Of a DNA stretch of 64,000 nt, positions 34,628 through 43,906 are shown piece by piece. The position numbers and the translations under genes are program-made. Source of the DNA: Streptomyces griseofuscus (GTDB lineage Bacteria; Actinomycetota; Actinomycetes; Streptomycetales; Streptomycetaceae). Position 1 is the first letter of the stretch. Each line of letters opens with the position of its first letter. Under the pieces are notes generated by a model. It was not told where the DNA came from and did not search any database. It saw only the letters and a list, made by a program, of their open reading frames with translations. The stretch is taken from assembly GCF_014673495.1 (NCBI RefSeq), contig NZ_CP051006.1, forward strand, positions 2,418,001 to 2,482,000, written 5' to 3'.

Positions 34628-37600
34628 TTACGGGTGGGCGGGTACGGCGGCGAGCAGGCAGGTGAGCATGCTGCGCAGTGGCGCGTACAGGGCGCGGACG
34701 ATGAACTGCTCCTCCGCGGTCGTCGTGCCGCCGTTGAAATACGGGTCCAGGACGGCGAGGACGCTGTGCAGCAGACTGGATTCGGGGGTGTCGGGCTGCG
34801 CCGGTACGGCGCCGCGGTTGGGGGCGAAGGCGGCATCGACGAAGACCACCCGGGCTGGTACGCCACCGCGTACCAGTCGCCCGATCACCTGCCACAACAG
34901 GACCAGCATGTCCCAGGTGACCTGTTCCCGTACATCGTCGTCGAGACGGCTCCACGCCATCGAACGGGCGAGTACCTGGTACCAGTACGAACGGGCGAGG
35001 CGGCGGAACTCCTCCGCTCCTTCCTCGACGGTGGGTTTTCCCTGTACCAGGGTGGCGAAGTCACCGCCGGTGACGGCGCGGACGACCCAGTCGTTGACGG
35101 CATTGACGGCCAGGTGGAGGTCCTCTGGGTGCGGATGGGGCCGTGCCAGGAAGTAGACCGTGCCGATGGCCGCCTCGTCGTCCTTGTTGAGGATGTTGTG
35201 GCCGCGTTCCAGCGCGAGCAGGGGTGCCACCAGGATGTCCGCCTCGAGGTCCTTCAGGTGTTCGACGTCGCCCCGGCGCAGTGATCGGGCGTGGTAGGCG
35301 GACGGCGCCTCGTCCTCCGCGGTGATCTCCTCGTCGTCCGACACCAGGCACAGCACCTTGTTGCGCCAGCGGACGTTGAGGTTGTGCAGTGTGTCGGCCA
35401 CCACACGTGCCTCGGCATAGCTGCCGACCAGCAGAAGGATCTGGTCGCGCCCTGGAGGAAGAGAGAGCAACTCCTGCTGGAGCGGACCACCTTCAGTTAC
35501 CTCGTACTCGTCTCCGCCCTCACCTAGATGGCACGCGATACGGCGCAACTTCTCCGGGCGGTCGTCCGGATGGGTTCCCGACATGCGCAGTTTCTCGTCG
35601 CCGTCGTCGATGAACTCGAAGCGCATGGAGCTCTCGTTGGCGATGCGTTCGGTCACCTCGGCCGGCGGTTCGATGACCACACCGACCGGGACGCAGACGT
35701 GGTAGCGGCTGGACGCGCCCGCCCAGCTGCTGCCCGACATGAGCAGCAAGTGGGCACCGGGCCTGCCGTCGACGGAGGTGAGATCGGGGATGGCGCGCAG
35801 CAGCTCACGTCCGACGCCGCTGCACCGGAAGAAGGTCAGTTCGCCACTGCGGACTCCGCCCTTGTCCTCACCCGGGACCCGGAACTGGAAGCCGAGCACA
35901 TTGCCCATCGGGGCCTCGGGCACCATCGGGCCGTAGTCGAGCGGCCGGCGGTACATCGTGTTGAAACCCAGGCTGAGGGCGGCCTCGACGCGGGGCCACA
36001 TGGCGTTGATCATGGCGAGCCGTGGTTCCAGGGCGCTAAGCAACAGTGTGAACTCGAAGCGCTCCGCGAGTTGCTTCCGCCATTCCTCGGGAGTCTGGGG
36101 CGGAGGCTTGGGCTTCCTGCGGCGTCCGCGCTTCTTCTCCTGTTCCTCCTCCTCGCGCCGCCACTCGTCGTACGCCTCTTGGTACCTCCGCTGCCGGGCA
36201 GCCATGTACTTCGGGTCGATGGCGAAGACCTCGTCCATGACCTCGGTGAGGCGGCGCCGGGTGTTCTCCGGGTTGCCGGTGTGGAGCAGCTCGTTGAGGA
36301 GGGCGGTCAGCCGGCTGAAGTCCTCCTCCGTCCTACGGTGACGGTCACCGAAGGGGTTGTCCCGGAACGCGTCGAGCAGTTTCCCGAGAGCCTCACGGGG
36401 GGCGTGATGAGGGTGGTCCCGACCGCTGTCGTAGGGGAGTTCGTAGCGTTCGTCGAGAAGCCCCAACTGGAGCGTCCAGGCGCTGAAGTAGCCCGTCCGC
36501 ACCCACTTGCGCAGCTCGTACCCGGCGACGAGCATCGCGTACAGCCGGTCGGTGGCCGCGCCTGCGGTGTTGAGGGCGGCGGCGAAGGTCTCGACGTCCC
36601 GTTCGGAGAGCTGGGTGCGTCCGCTGGCCGCGAGTTCCCGGATCTTGTGCCGGCTCAGCTGGTCGATGAGACCCTTGTCCTCGTCGCTGGCGAGGACCAC
36701 GGCGGGTGCGAAAGTGCGGTCGAGCTGCATCTGGACACGGTCGGCCTCGTCGATGATCACGAGGTCACTACGGCGGCAGGCGAGTTCGAGGAAGCGGATG
36801 CGCTCGCCGTTCTGAGGGCGGGGCGGCGAGGCGTCGATCAGCCCGGCCGGGGTGGCCACCCAGATCAAGGCGTCGACCAGCGTGCGGGCTCCGTGGTGAC
36901 GGGGGCAAGCGGACCAGTACGGGCAGCTCGTCGCCCTCTTCTGCCACTCGGAGTGCCGTCCGTCGCTCGGGGCACGGCGCAGGGCCGACGGGGGTCGGAG
37001 CCGGGAGCAGGGTGCCTCGCCGTAGGCGAGTGGTTCGGTCGTCGATGTGGCGCCCCGCCGTCTGACGTTGAGCAGGCAGGACGTGCCGAGGTAGGCGAAG
37101 GCGGGGTCGTCGTGGGCGAGCAGTCGGTGCTCGCCCCGGCCCGCCAGCCGGCGGTGCATCCGCTGGGCGTGCCGCTCGCGGCCGGAGGAGCCGAGCACGG
37201 GTGCGGCGGCGCCGTCGGTATAGAGGTCGTAGAGCCGGACGAGCTTCAGCACCTCCGCGACATCGGTGACGACGACGGTGGTGCGCTTACCCAGCTTGGC
37301 GAGATGGACGGCGATGATGTCGCGCAGTGTGCTCTTGCCGGCGCCGACGATGCCGAGCAGGTGCTGGATGCCGTCGACCGTGAAGATGAAGTCCTCGTCC
37401 TTCCTCGTCTTGTGGAAGGTTCCGTTCTCCTTGGTGGACAGGTCGAACGACCGTAACCGCTCCAGCCACCGTGGCGCCCGTCCCTCGCCGAAGCGGGTGT
37501 GCTGTGCGTCCATTTCCGCCGCCGTGCGCTCCAGCCCCTCCCTGGTGAAGACAAGGGGCTCGCCGCCGCCGGCCGGTTCCAGGTCCATGTCGTGGGCGAC

Positions 37601-38137
37601 GAGGGGGGTGCGGGGGACCGGCGGCAGGTCGACGACGGCCATGGTGCGACTGACGGGAAAGGCGTGCGGGCCCTGACCCGCGACCGGCAGCCGCTTGCCC
37701 GCCAGCGGCGGCGCGGCACGCAGCAGTTGTTCGTAGACGGAGAAGCGGTCGCTGGCGACGGAGAGTTCGCGGCGGGCAGCAGGTTTCTCGGCGTCCGGTA
37801 CGTCGTAGGCGCGCACCCTGGGGTCGAACCTCTGGTAGGTGTCCAGCGCATCGAGCCAGGTACGGCTCCGGCGCAGCGTCCAAAGCGAGTACCGGGCGAT
37901 ACGCAGGGTCTTCGCCGCGTCGGATGGCAGCGGTGCCCGGTGCGCCTCGGCGAACCCGTACCCGCTGAACAGCACCCAGGCGCTGCCCGCGGGGCTTCCC
38001 GGCATCATCTTCTGCTGGAGGTACAGGCCGAGTTCGACCTGGCAGAGGGCTTCCAGCGCGGGCTGGGGCACGGAGGGCTCCAGAAATGCTTTGAGCGCGT
38101 TGAACACGTCGGTCAAGGGCGGGGTGAGACTACGCAT
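34628..38137 (-). CDS. DinG/XPD-like Fe-S helicase of the pPIWI-RE system
   Basis: This encodes 1,169 residues from ATG 38137, which overlaps the previous gene by 8 bp and has an AGGAGAAGG ribosome site. The N-terminal 230 residues fit the helicase-specific pPIWI-RE Z-type extension. Walker A is LGIVGAGKST (about 261-270). Four cysteines (C354, C377, C405, C411) between motif I and the DEAD box form a likely 4Fe-4S cluster, as in DinG/XPD. Motif II is VIIDEADRVQ (460-469). A later charged coil (KKRGRRRKPKPPPQ) and C-terminal motifs such as LLLVGSYAEARVVADTL and LWQVIGRLVRGG (motif VI) complete a superfamily 2 helicase. Predicted role: 5'-3' unwinding of DNA or R-loops for the PIWI protein. 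Confidence 0.8.
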   Translation of the reverse strand: MRSLTPPLTDVFNALKAFLEPSVPQPALEALCQVELGLYLQQKMMPGSPAGSAWVLFSGYGFAEAHRAPLPSDAAKTLRIARYSLWTLRRSRTWLDALDTYQRFDPRVRAYDVPDAEKPAARRELSVASDRFSVYEQLLRAAPPLAGKRLPVAGQGPHAFPVSRTMAVVDLPPVPRTPLVAHDMDLEPAGGGEPLVFTREGLERTAAEMDAQHTRFGEGRAPRWLERLRSFDLSTKENGTFHKTRKDEDFIFTVDGIQHLLGIVGAGKSTLRDIIAVHLAKLGKRTTVVVTDVAEVLKLVRLYDLYTDGAAAPVLGSSGRERHAQRMHRRLAGRGEHRLLAHDDPAFAYLGTSCLLNVRRRGATSTTEPLAYGEAPCSRLRPPSALRRAPSDGRHSEWQKRATSCPYWSACPRHHGARTLVDALIWVATPAGLIDASPPRPQNGERIRFLELACRRSDLVIIDEADRVQMQLDRTFAPAVVLASDEDKGLIDQLSRHKIRELAASGRTQLSERDVETFAAALNTAGAATDRLYAMLVAGYELRKWVRTGYFSAWTLQLGLLDERYELPYDSGRDHPHHAPREALGKLLDAFRDNPFGDRHRRTEEDFSRLTALLNELLHTGNPENTRRRLTEVMDEVFAIDPKYMAARQRRYQEAYDEWRREEEEQEKKRGRRRKPKPPPQTPEEWRKQLAERFEFTLLLSALEPRLAMINAMWPRVEAALSLGFNTMYRRPLDYGPMVPEAPMGNVLGFQFRVPGEDKGGVRSGELTFFRCSGVGRELLRAIPDLTSVDGRPGAHLLLMSGSSWAGASSRYHVCVPVGVVIEPPAEVTERIANESSMRFEFIDDGDEKLRMSGTHPDDRPEKLRRIACHLGEGGDEYEVTEGGPLQQELLSLPPGRDQILLLVGSYAEARVVADTLHNLNVRWRNKVLCLVSDDEEITAEDEAPSAYHARSLRRGDVEHLKDLEADILVAPLLALERGHNILNKDDEAAIGTVYFLARPHPHPEDLHLAVNAVNDWVVRAVTGGDFATLVQGKPTVEEGAEEFRRLARSYWYQVLARSMAWSRLDDDVREQVTWDMLVLLWQVIGRLVRGGVPARVVFVDAAFAPNRGAVPAQPDTPESSLLHSVLAVLDPYFNGGTTTAEEQFIVRALYAPLRSMLTCLLAAVPAHP

Positions 38138-39275
38138 CGTCCTTCTCCTCTCGCCGGGCCTGTCCCAGGTCGGGCACGAGGTCCATGGGGGTGGTAAGCA
38201 CCAGCCGGTCCCGCAGGAGCGCGGGAAGCGCGTCGGTGAAGGCCTGCCGGTAGCCGTCCCGTCCGGCGAGCGCGTCGGGGACCACGACGAGGGTGCGGTC
38301 CGCGAAGGGTGTGTTGTCGGTGAGATGGGCTGCGAGGAGCGCCGGCTGCAGACGGTCGTACACCTGGATGTCCACGATGCGGGGGCCGGTGTCCCAGAGC
38401 CGGTAGGCGGGCAGAAGACCGGGCAGGGTCTCGTACGCGACTTCGGCGCGCTCCAGTGCCTCCCGGGCGGCTTCGTCGGTGCGGTGCGGCAGTACGAGGT
38501 ACCACCGCAGCGAGCGCTGCAGGATCCACGCCTGGTCCGGCTCACGGATGAGCAGCGGAGGGGCATCGCGCGGGCAGTCCTCCCCCTCGCACCAGACTTC
38601 CGCGCCGGTGCCGGACGGTCCGGGTACGGGCACGGCACTGCCCCGGGGCAGCGCGGGGAGCCTGCACGAGGGGCAGTACAGGAAGTCTCCGTCGACGAGC
38701 AGGAACTCGGGCAACGGACCGTAGAGGTTCTTGACCCGGCTCCAGACCGCCCTGTTCCAACCCGGCGCGAAGCGGTCCTGCTGGTGGACGACCGGGTGAC
38801 ACGCCAGGAACGCCCGGCACTGCCGGTAGCGCTCTTCCGTTCCACTCCGCGCGTGCAGGTCCCCGAGGAGCGCGCGGGCGTGTGCCGCCACGCCTCCACC
38901 CGGTCCGTGCGAGGCCACCTCGAGACACGACCGGGTCGACATCCGGCCGACCCGGTGCACCAGCGTGGTGCCCGGCGAGACCAGGGAGGAGGGGACCGCG
39001 AAGAGTGAGTCGTCGGACGGCCTGGTCCGGCACCACTCCCACAGCTCCGGAAGACTCCTCGGCGGCGACTCCCCCGCTTCGAGGCAGCGCATCACCGTGT
39101 GATCCAGCGCCCGCTGGGCGAGGCCGGGATAGGGCAGGGTGAAGGAGCGGAGCCCTTGGACCTCGGAGAGAGCCGCCACCATGCGGGCGAGTTCGCCGAA
39201 GAGGTCGCTGCCCATGCCCTCGGGCGCCTCGCCGGCGTCCGGCCGATCGACCCGGCCGACCGACCCCGCCCTCAT
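38130..39275 (-). CDS. REase-like Zn-ribbon protein of the pPIWI-RE system
   Basis: This encodes 381 residues from ATG 39275, which overlaps the upstream TGA as ATGA. The first 190 residues are helical and poorly conserved to my eye. A four-Cys zinc ribbon follows (C201-x2-C204 and C229-x4-C234). The C-terminal 120 residues (RIVDIQVYDRLQPALLA, DRTLVVVPDAL, LRDRLVLTTPMDLVPDL) have the alternating strand-helix pattern of the restriction-endonuclease fold attached to pPIWI-RE systems. The catalytic D-(E/Q)xK set is not obvious, so activity is uncertain. Position and coupling, directly before the DinG helicase, are the strongest support for the assignment. Confidence 0.65.
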   Translation of the reverse strand: MRAGSVGRVDRPDAGEAPEGMGSDLFGELARMVAALSEVQGLRSFTLPYPGLAQRALDHTVMRCLEAGESPPRSLPELWEWCRTRPSDDSLFAVPSSLVSPGTTLVHRVGRMSTRSCLEVASHGPGGGVAAHARALLGDLHARSGTEERYRQCRAFLACHPVVHQQDRFAPGWNRAVWSRVKNLYGPLPEFLLVDGDFLYCPSCRLPALPRGSAVPVPGPSGTGAEVWCEGEDCPRDAPPLLIREPDQAWILQRSLRWYLVLPHRTDEAAREALERAEVAYETLPGLLPAYRLWDTGPRIVDIQVYDRLQPALLAAHLTDNTPFADRTLVVVPDALAGRDGYRQAFTDALPALLRDRLVLTTPMDLVPDLGQARREEKDDA

Positions 39276-40834
39276 GCCGCGGCCTCGCTGACGGACGACG
39301 CCGTGCACCAGCGGGCCACTTCGCACCGCTCGCAGGAGCGTCCGGGCCGGGCCGCGTACTGGTCGTCACCGTGCCAGTCGGCCACCATCGCCCGCAGTAC
39401 CTTCTCGGCGGTGACCCGATTGGCCGGGGCGAAGGGATCGATGATCTCCAGGTCGGCGCCGCCAGGGCGCAGCACCTCTAGCTCGACCCGGGCGCGGAAC
39501 GGTTCACCGCCCAGGTCACCGCGGGCGATCAGTACGACGGCCAGGGCCAACTGCGGATAACGCTCCAGCAGGGGGCGGTCGGACCGCCGGTCGGTGACGG
39601 AGGTCTTAGTCTCGCGCCACACCCATGACCCGGCATCCCGGTAGAGCAGGTCGGGCGCGGCCAGGACCACCACGTCGGCGGTGGTGTCGTGCCGCACCAC
39701 CCGGGGCTCGGTCCGCACATCCGTGCCGTCCCCGACGTACCGCAGCGGGCAGACCGCGGCGTGCCGCCGCAACAGCAGGGCGCCGAGTGCGCGTTCGTCT
39801 GAGGGCAGGTCGAATCCTTGCGGGACCCACTCCTCGGGGACCTCGACCGTGCAGGGCCGAGGCGATCCGTGGGCGTGCCGTTCGGCGAGGTAGGCATGCA
39901 AGGCCCGGCCGCGCTCGGCCGTCACCTCGCGTTCGACGGAGTCCGCCGTGGGCAGGTGCAGCCGGCGCATGTGGTCACGCGCCGGGCAGGCTCGGTAGGC
40001 CCGCCCGCTGGTGACCGACCAGGTGCGGCGGGGCCGGTCGTGCGCCTCGATGCCCAGCAGTCCGGGCGCTGTACGCAGGGCCGGGCACACCGACAGGTAG
40101 GGGCATTCGCCACAGGCGGACCCCGGGCGGTATTCCCGTCCGTCCAGTACGCCGGCCAAGGCGGCGGGGCCGTGTTCGCGGTACCGAGCGCGCGCCTCTT
40201 CCCGGCTTCCCACGAAGAGCTCCCGCGTACGGCCGTCGAAGAGCGCGAACTCCACGATCCGTACGTGCTCCGGCGGCGGTCCGGGGGCGCCCTCGGCCAG
40301 CACCAGGGCGACGGCCGCGGTGAAGCCGTCGGGCGGCAAGTCCCGCAGGCGGTGCACGGGCAGACGAAGCTCGCGGTAGGCACCGTCTGGGGAAGCCAGG
40401 CAGCGGCCCCACACGGTGAGGCGGTACTCCTGGGCGTCGCGCGGGTCGGGACCGGACGGCCGGTAGCGGTACGTCCACGGCTCGGGCACCTCGTGCAGGG
40501 GACGTTCCGGGTCGAGAGGGAAGGCCGACTCGTACATCTGAACGCCGTGCTCCGACCAGGTCCGCAGACCGTCGTGCAGGGGCCCGGTACGTGTCCGAGG
40601 CGGGCTGCCGGCAGGCCCCGAACGGATGTCGCAGGCAGCCATGAAGGGGCCCAGAGCGAAGTGCTCCAGCCTCTCACGGCGGCGCGGTACGGGGTCGGTG
40701 GTGTGGTAGCCGCGGGTCTTGAGAGCGTCAGCGGCGGGGCATCGGAACTCTCCCCGCTTGAACATTCCGGCGGATACCGTGATGACTTCGGAGGTGCGGG
40801 TGACCCCGTCGGGGGGCAGCCATGGCTGTGACAT
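39272..40834 (-). CDS. AddB/Cas4-like PD-(D/E)XK nuclease with two Fe-S cysteine sets
   Basis: This encodes 520 residues from ATG 40834, with GGAG six bases upstream. The C-terminal half carries the nuclease core: Asp395 in AAPDLLYRD and Glu408-Thr-Lys410 in WVWRETKTSV, the D...ExK of RecB-family enzymes. Cysteines C283 and C501-x2-C504-x5-C510 are placed as in AddB/Cas4 4Fe-4S nucleases. The N-terminal half repeats the pattern with C32 and C241-x2-C244-x5-C250 but shows no ExK motif. It therefore looks like an internal duplication, with a degenerate, Fe-S-keeping first copy. It heads the pPIWI-RE operon and overlaps the next gene by 4 bp. I do not recall it as part of the described three-gene pPIWI-RE cassette. 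Confidence 0.8.
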   Translation of the reverse strand: MSQPWLPPDGVTRTSEVITVSAGMFKRGEFRCPAADALKTRGYHTTDPVPRRRERLEHFALGPFMAACDIRSGPAGSPPRTRTGPLHDGLRTWSEHGVQMYESAFPLDPERPLHEVPEPWTYRYRPSGPDPRDAQEYRLTVWGRCLASPDGAYRELRLPVHRLRDLPPDGFTAAVALVLAEGAPGPPPEHVRIVEFALFDGRTRELFVGSREEARARYREHGPAALAGVLDGREYRPGSACGECPYLSVCPALRTAPGLLGIEAHDRPRRTWSVTSGRAYRACPARDHMRRLHLPTADSVEREVTAERGRALHAYLAERHAHGSPRPCTVEVPEEWVPQGFDLPSDERALGALLLRRHAAVCPLRYVGDGTDVRTEPRVVRHDTTADVVVLAAPDLLYRDAGSWVWRETKTSVTDRRSDRPLLERYPQLALAVVLIARGDLGGEPFRARVELEVLRPGGADLEIIDPFAPANRVTAEKVLRAMVADWHGDDQYAARPGRSCERCEVARWCTASSVSEAAA

Positions 40835-40867
40835 TTCGTGCTCCATTTCCGTACGGAGGAAAGGTGG

Positions 40868-41776
40868 ATGGCCGTGAGGGAGATCGAGGAGATCGGCGAT
40901 GTGGAGAGGCGCTACGAAGTGCTGGACATGGTCGGCGACGGCGGCCAAGGCGACCTTTTCCTCGGGCGTGACCGCAACAGCGGGCAGAAGGTGGCGTTAA
41001 AGCTTCAGAAGGCCCGGGACCTCGGACCCGAGAGCGATTTCCACTGGGCCGGCGATGAACTCCTCAAAGAGGGATCACGCATGATGATGCTGACGGGAAT
41101 CCAGGCGATTCCCGAAGTCATCGCCACGGGGACACACCGGCGACGCCGGTGCCTGGTCATGGAATTTGTCGAAGGGCACCAACTGCAGAAGGTCCTGTCG
41201 GCGGCCCTGCCCGTCAAGGATCCTGGGACCGTTGCGGCCGTCATCGGCCAACTGTGCGAAATTCTGGCAGAAGTCCACGACCGGCATTTGGTGCACTGCG
41301 ATCTCAAGCCCGAGAACGTCATCGTGCAGCCGGACGGCCGTCTCCGGCTCATTGACATGGGCCACGCGGTCATGGCGGATCAGGAGACGGAATACGCACG
41401 CGGCACGCGCGGCTGGGCCTCCCCCGAGCAATCCGACGCGTGCCCGTCAGGTCTGACGCCGCAAGCGGACATCTTCGCACTTGGCTGCATCCTGCTGGAG
41501 ATGACCGTGATGCGCCTGCCCTACGGCGGACAGGACGAGCGGGCGGAAGAGGGCACCCCGGTGCTGCCGGCCGACCGGCTCGCCAAACTACCCCCGGAGT
41601 TCGCCTCCCTGGCGCTGTGGATGGTCCGGTGGAAGGCGGCGGAGCGCCCCGCTGACGTCCGTGAAGTGTTCGATCGGCTCCGCTGCTACCTACCCCAGCT
41701 CGGCTTGCAACGGCCATCGAAGCCCCTGCGCCCGGACCCGACCGAGTACTACCGCACGCATCCGCCCCGGCTTTGA
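40868..41776 (+). CDS. Cytoplasmic Ser/Thr protein kinase
   Basis: This encodes 302 residues from ATG 40868 with GGAGG eight bases upstream. It is a complete kinase domain: glycine loop VGDGGQGDLFLG, VAIK-type Lys in KVALKLQK, hinge VMEFVEGHQL, catalytic loop HLVHCDLKPENVIV (Asp intact, HCD instead of HRD), DMG in place of DFG (RLIDMGHAV), and APE-like ASPEQ. All catalytic acids are present, so it should be active. There is no membrane helix or PASTA domain, unlike PknB. It diverges from the pPIWI-RE operon across only 33 bp, so both promoters must reach into the opposite coding sequence. A role in controlling or triggering the system is inference. Confidence 0.9.
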   Translation: MAVREIEEIGDVERRYEVLDMVGDGGQGDLFLGRDRNSGQKVALKLQKARDLGPESDFHWAGDELLKEGSRMMMLTGIQAIPEVIATGTHRRRRCLVMEFVEGHQLQKVLSAALPVKDPGTVAAVIGQLCEILAEVHDRHLVHCDLKPENVIVQPDGRLRLIDMGHAVMADQETEYARGTRGWASPEQSDACPSGLTPQADIFALGCILLEMTVMRLPYGGQDERAEEGTPVLPADRLAKLPPEFASLALWMVRWKAAERPADVREVFDRLRCYLPQLGLQRPSKPLRPDPTEYYRTHPPRL

Positions 41777-41806
41777 CGGTGAGCCGACGGCCGCCGACCA
41801 GGCGGG

Positions 41807-43906
41807 TCACCTCAGCCCTTCCAGCCGCTCCCGGACCTCCCGCACCCCCTCACCGTCCATCAGCTCACGCAGCACGATGACTCTCTCCAGCTCCCGCACC
41901 GCCGCGTCGGTGTCGCCGGCGGACACCAGGACATCAGAGAAGAGCATCCGTACCTTGTCCTCGTTGGGCCAGTTCTCCTGTTCGCGGTAGATGTCGGAGG
42001 CCTGCCGGTACAGGGCGATGGCCTCCTCCCGTTCGGAACGGGCCAGGTGCACCTTGGCCAGGGTGAACAGCACATCGGCCAGGCCGCTGCGCTCCGCCGT
42101 GCGCTCCACCACGCCCAGAGCGTCGGCGCACCGACGGAGCGCCCGCTCGTGCTCGCCCCGGTCGAGGTGGAGCGCGCCGAGGGCGTTCAGAACAGCCGCT
42201 TCCCCGACCCGGTCGGACACCTCCCGACACAACTCCAGTGCACGGTGGAGCACTTCCTCCGCTCCCGTCAGGTCGTCCTGCTTGCGCAGGGTGAGCCCGA
42301 GCCGGTGCAGCGTATGGGCCAGACTCAGCCGGCCTTCCGTGCTGCGGTCCTCCTCGCTGAGCCGGACGGCCCTGCGCAGGGCGCCCACCGCCAAGTCGTA
42401 CTCAGCGAGCCGCCAGTGGGTCCCTGCCAACGACCGGTGGACCATGGCACAATCGACCGGACCGGCGACGGCTTCCGCCGCCTCGGCGGCGTACCGGAGG
42501 TTCTGCCGCGCATCATCGAGCAGACGGCGGCGCCACTGGTAGATGACCAGGGCCATCGGAAGCAGCCATATGTACCGGTCGATACGCCGATTGATCGCCA
42601 AGTGAATGCCTCGCTGGACGGTGGCGTACTCCTCATCCAGGAACGCCATCGCCTCCGCGAGGTCCGCGGGGTCGGTGACCCTGACCGCTCCGGGCTCGCC
42701 GGTGGGCAGGGTGCGTTCGCGGTCGAGCACCCGGTCGCAGGCGCGGACGTTGTGCAGCAGGTGTTCCAGCACCTGTCGTACGGTCGCCCCCTCGATCTCC
42801 GCGTTCTCTCCGTCCGGCGCCGGCCGCACGTGCCGAAGGGCGAAGGCCCGCACGAGGTCGTGCAGCCCGTAGCGATCGCCCTGATGTTCCACCAGGTTCG
42901 CCGCCACGAGGTCCACCAGGGCCAGGTCGGTACGCGTCCCTTCGTCCACTGCCCGTCCCAGATCCATCACCGCCTCCCAGGAAGCGCTGGGCCCGGGGTG
43001 GACGGCAAGCTGCCACAGCAGCAGCCGGGCTTCCTCATTCAGCACGCGCACGGAGCAGTTGAGCGCGGCGCGGACCGACAGTTCGTGCTCGGGCAGGTCC
43101 AGGGTGTCCAGCTTCGCCCGTTCCAGCTCCTTCTCCATCTCCCGCACCAGGGCAGGGAGGGTGTGCAGCGGACGCGCACCGACCTCCAAGAGCCGGGCCA
43201 CCACCACGAGGGCCAACGGCAGCCGACCGCAGAGGTGGACCAGCTTGCTGAAGGGCACGGCGTGCTTGGCCCGGTCCTCGGCCGACACTTTCTCCTGGAG
43301 TACCTCCAGGGCGTCCGCCTCGTGCAGCGGCTCCATCTTGCGGAACAGCACCTTTCTCTCGGACTGCAGCCGCAAGAGGTCGTTACGACTGGTGACGATC
43401 ACGGCGCAGGTACCGTCTCCGGGAAGCAGCGGCAGCACCTGCTGGGCGCTGCGCGCGTCGTCGAGGACGATGAGCACCGACCGGTGGGCCAGTGCCGACC
43501 GCAGCGCGTTGCTCTTGCTCTCCGTTCCGGTCACCGTGGTGTAGGGCGGCAGCGCGGCCAGAAAGCTGTCCAGGATCTCGTCCGGTTCGGCGGGCCGCAC
43601 GTCTCCGTCGGCGAATCCGTTCAGTTCGCCGCGCAGCACCCCGTCGGGAAACCGCTCCCGCAGCCGACCGGCGAGGTTCTCGGCCACCGTGGTCTTCCCG
43701 ACGCCCGCCATGCCGCTGATCAGGACCAGCGCCAGATTGCCGGCGTCCTGTTCCTGGCACACGGCCTCGAAGAGGTCACCGATCAGCTCGTCCTGCCCGA
43801 TCGGCTTGCGCCTGCCGCCGGGCAACTGGTCGGGAACGGGGGGGCAGGAGCGCCCCGCCCGGCCGGCGGCCCTCTCCCCGGACCTGGTCGATGGCGCTCT
43901 GTACAT
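41807..43906 (-). CDS. NB-ARC/TPR part of a frameshifted SARP regulator
   Basis: The open frame holds an NB-ARC NTPase: VLISGMAGVGKTTVAENLAG (Walker A), RSVLIVLDDARSAQQVL (Walker B), CAVIVTSRNDLLRL and CGRLPLALVVVARLL. About 330 residues of TPR repeats follow (LAHTLHRLGLTLRKQDDL, AAVLNALGALHLDRGEHERA, ADVLFTLAKVHLARSERE). The linker LPGGRRKPIGQDELIGDLF just before it is normal for AfsR-like proteins. The first residues (MYRAPSTRSG, from ATG 43906) are read in the wrong frame relative to the upstream SARP half. Removing one C from the 7-C run (43838-43844, minus strand) joins both halves into about 919 residues. The stop at 41807 is convergent with the kinase gene, 30 bp apart. Confidence 0.8.
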   Translation of the reverse strand: MYRAPSTRSGERAAGRAGRSCPPVPDQLPGGRRKPIGQDELIGDLFEAVCQEQDAGNLALVLISGMAGVGKTTVAENLAGRLRERFPDGVLRGELNGFADGDVRPAEPDEILDSFLAALPPYTTVTGTESKSNALRSALAHRSVLIVLDDARSAQQVLPLLPGDGTCAVIVTSRNDLLRLQSERKVLFRKMEPLHEADALEVLQEKVSAEDRAKHAVPFSKLVHLCGRLPLALVVVARLLEVGARPLHTLPALVREMEKELERAKLDTLDLPEHELSVRAALNCSVRVLNEEARLLLWQLAVHPGPSASWEAVMDLGRAVDEGTRTDLALVDLVAANLVEHQGDRYGLHDLVRAFALRHVRPAPDGENAEIEGATVRQVLEHLLHNVRACDRVLDRERTLPTGEPGAVRVTDPADLAEAMAFLDEEYATVQRGIHLAINRRIDRYIWLLPMALVIYQWRRRLLDDARQNLRYAAEAAEAVAGPVDCAMVHRSLAGTHWRLAEYDLAVGALRRAVRLSEEDRSTEGRLSLAHTLHRLGLTLRKQDDLTGAEEVLHRALELCREVSDRVGEAAVLNALGALHLDRGEHERALRRCADALGVVERTAERSGLADVLFTLAKVHLARSEREEAIALYRQASDIYREQENWPNEDKVRMLFSDVLVSAGDTDAAVRELERVIVLRELMDGEGVREVRERLEGLR

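Noticed and set aside
41779..41806. Terminator between the convergent kinase and NB-ARC genes
   Set aside because: Gap of 30 bp without a convincing inverted repeat.
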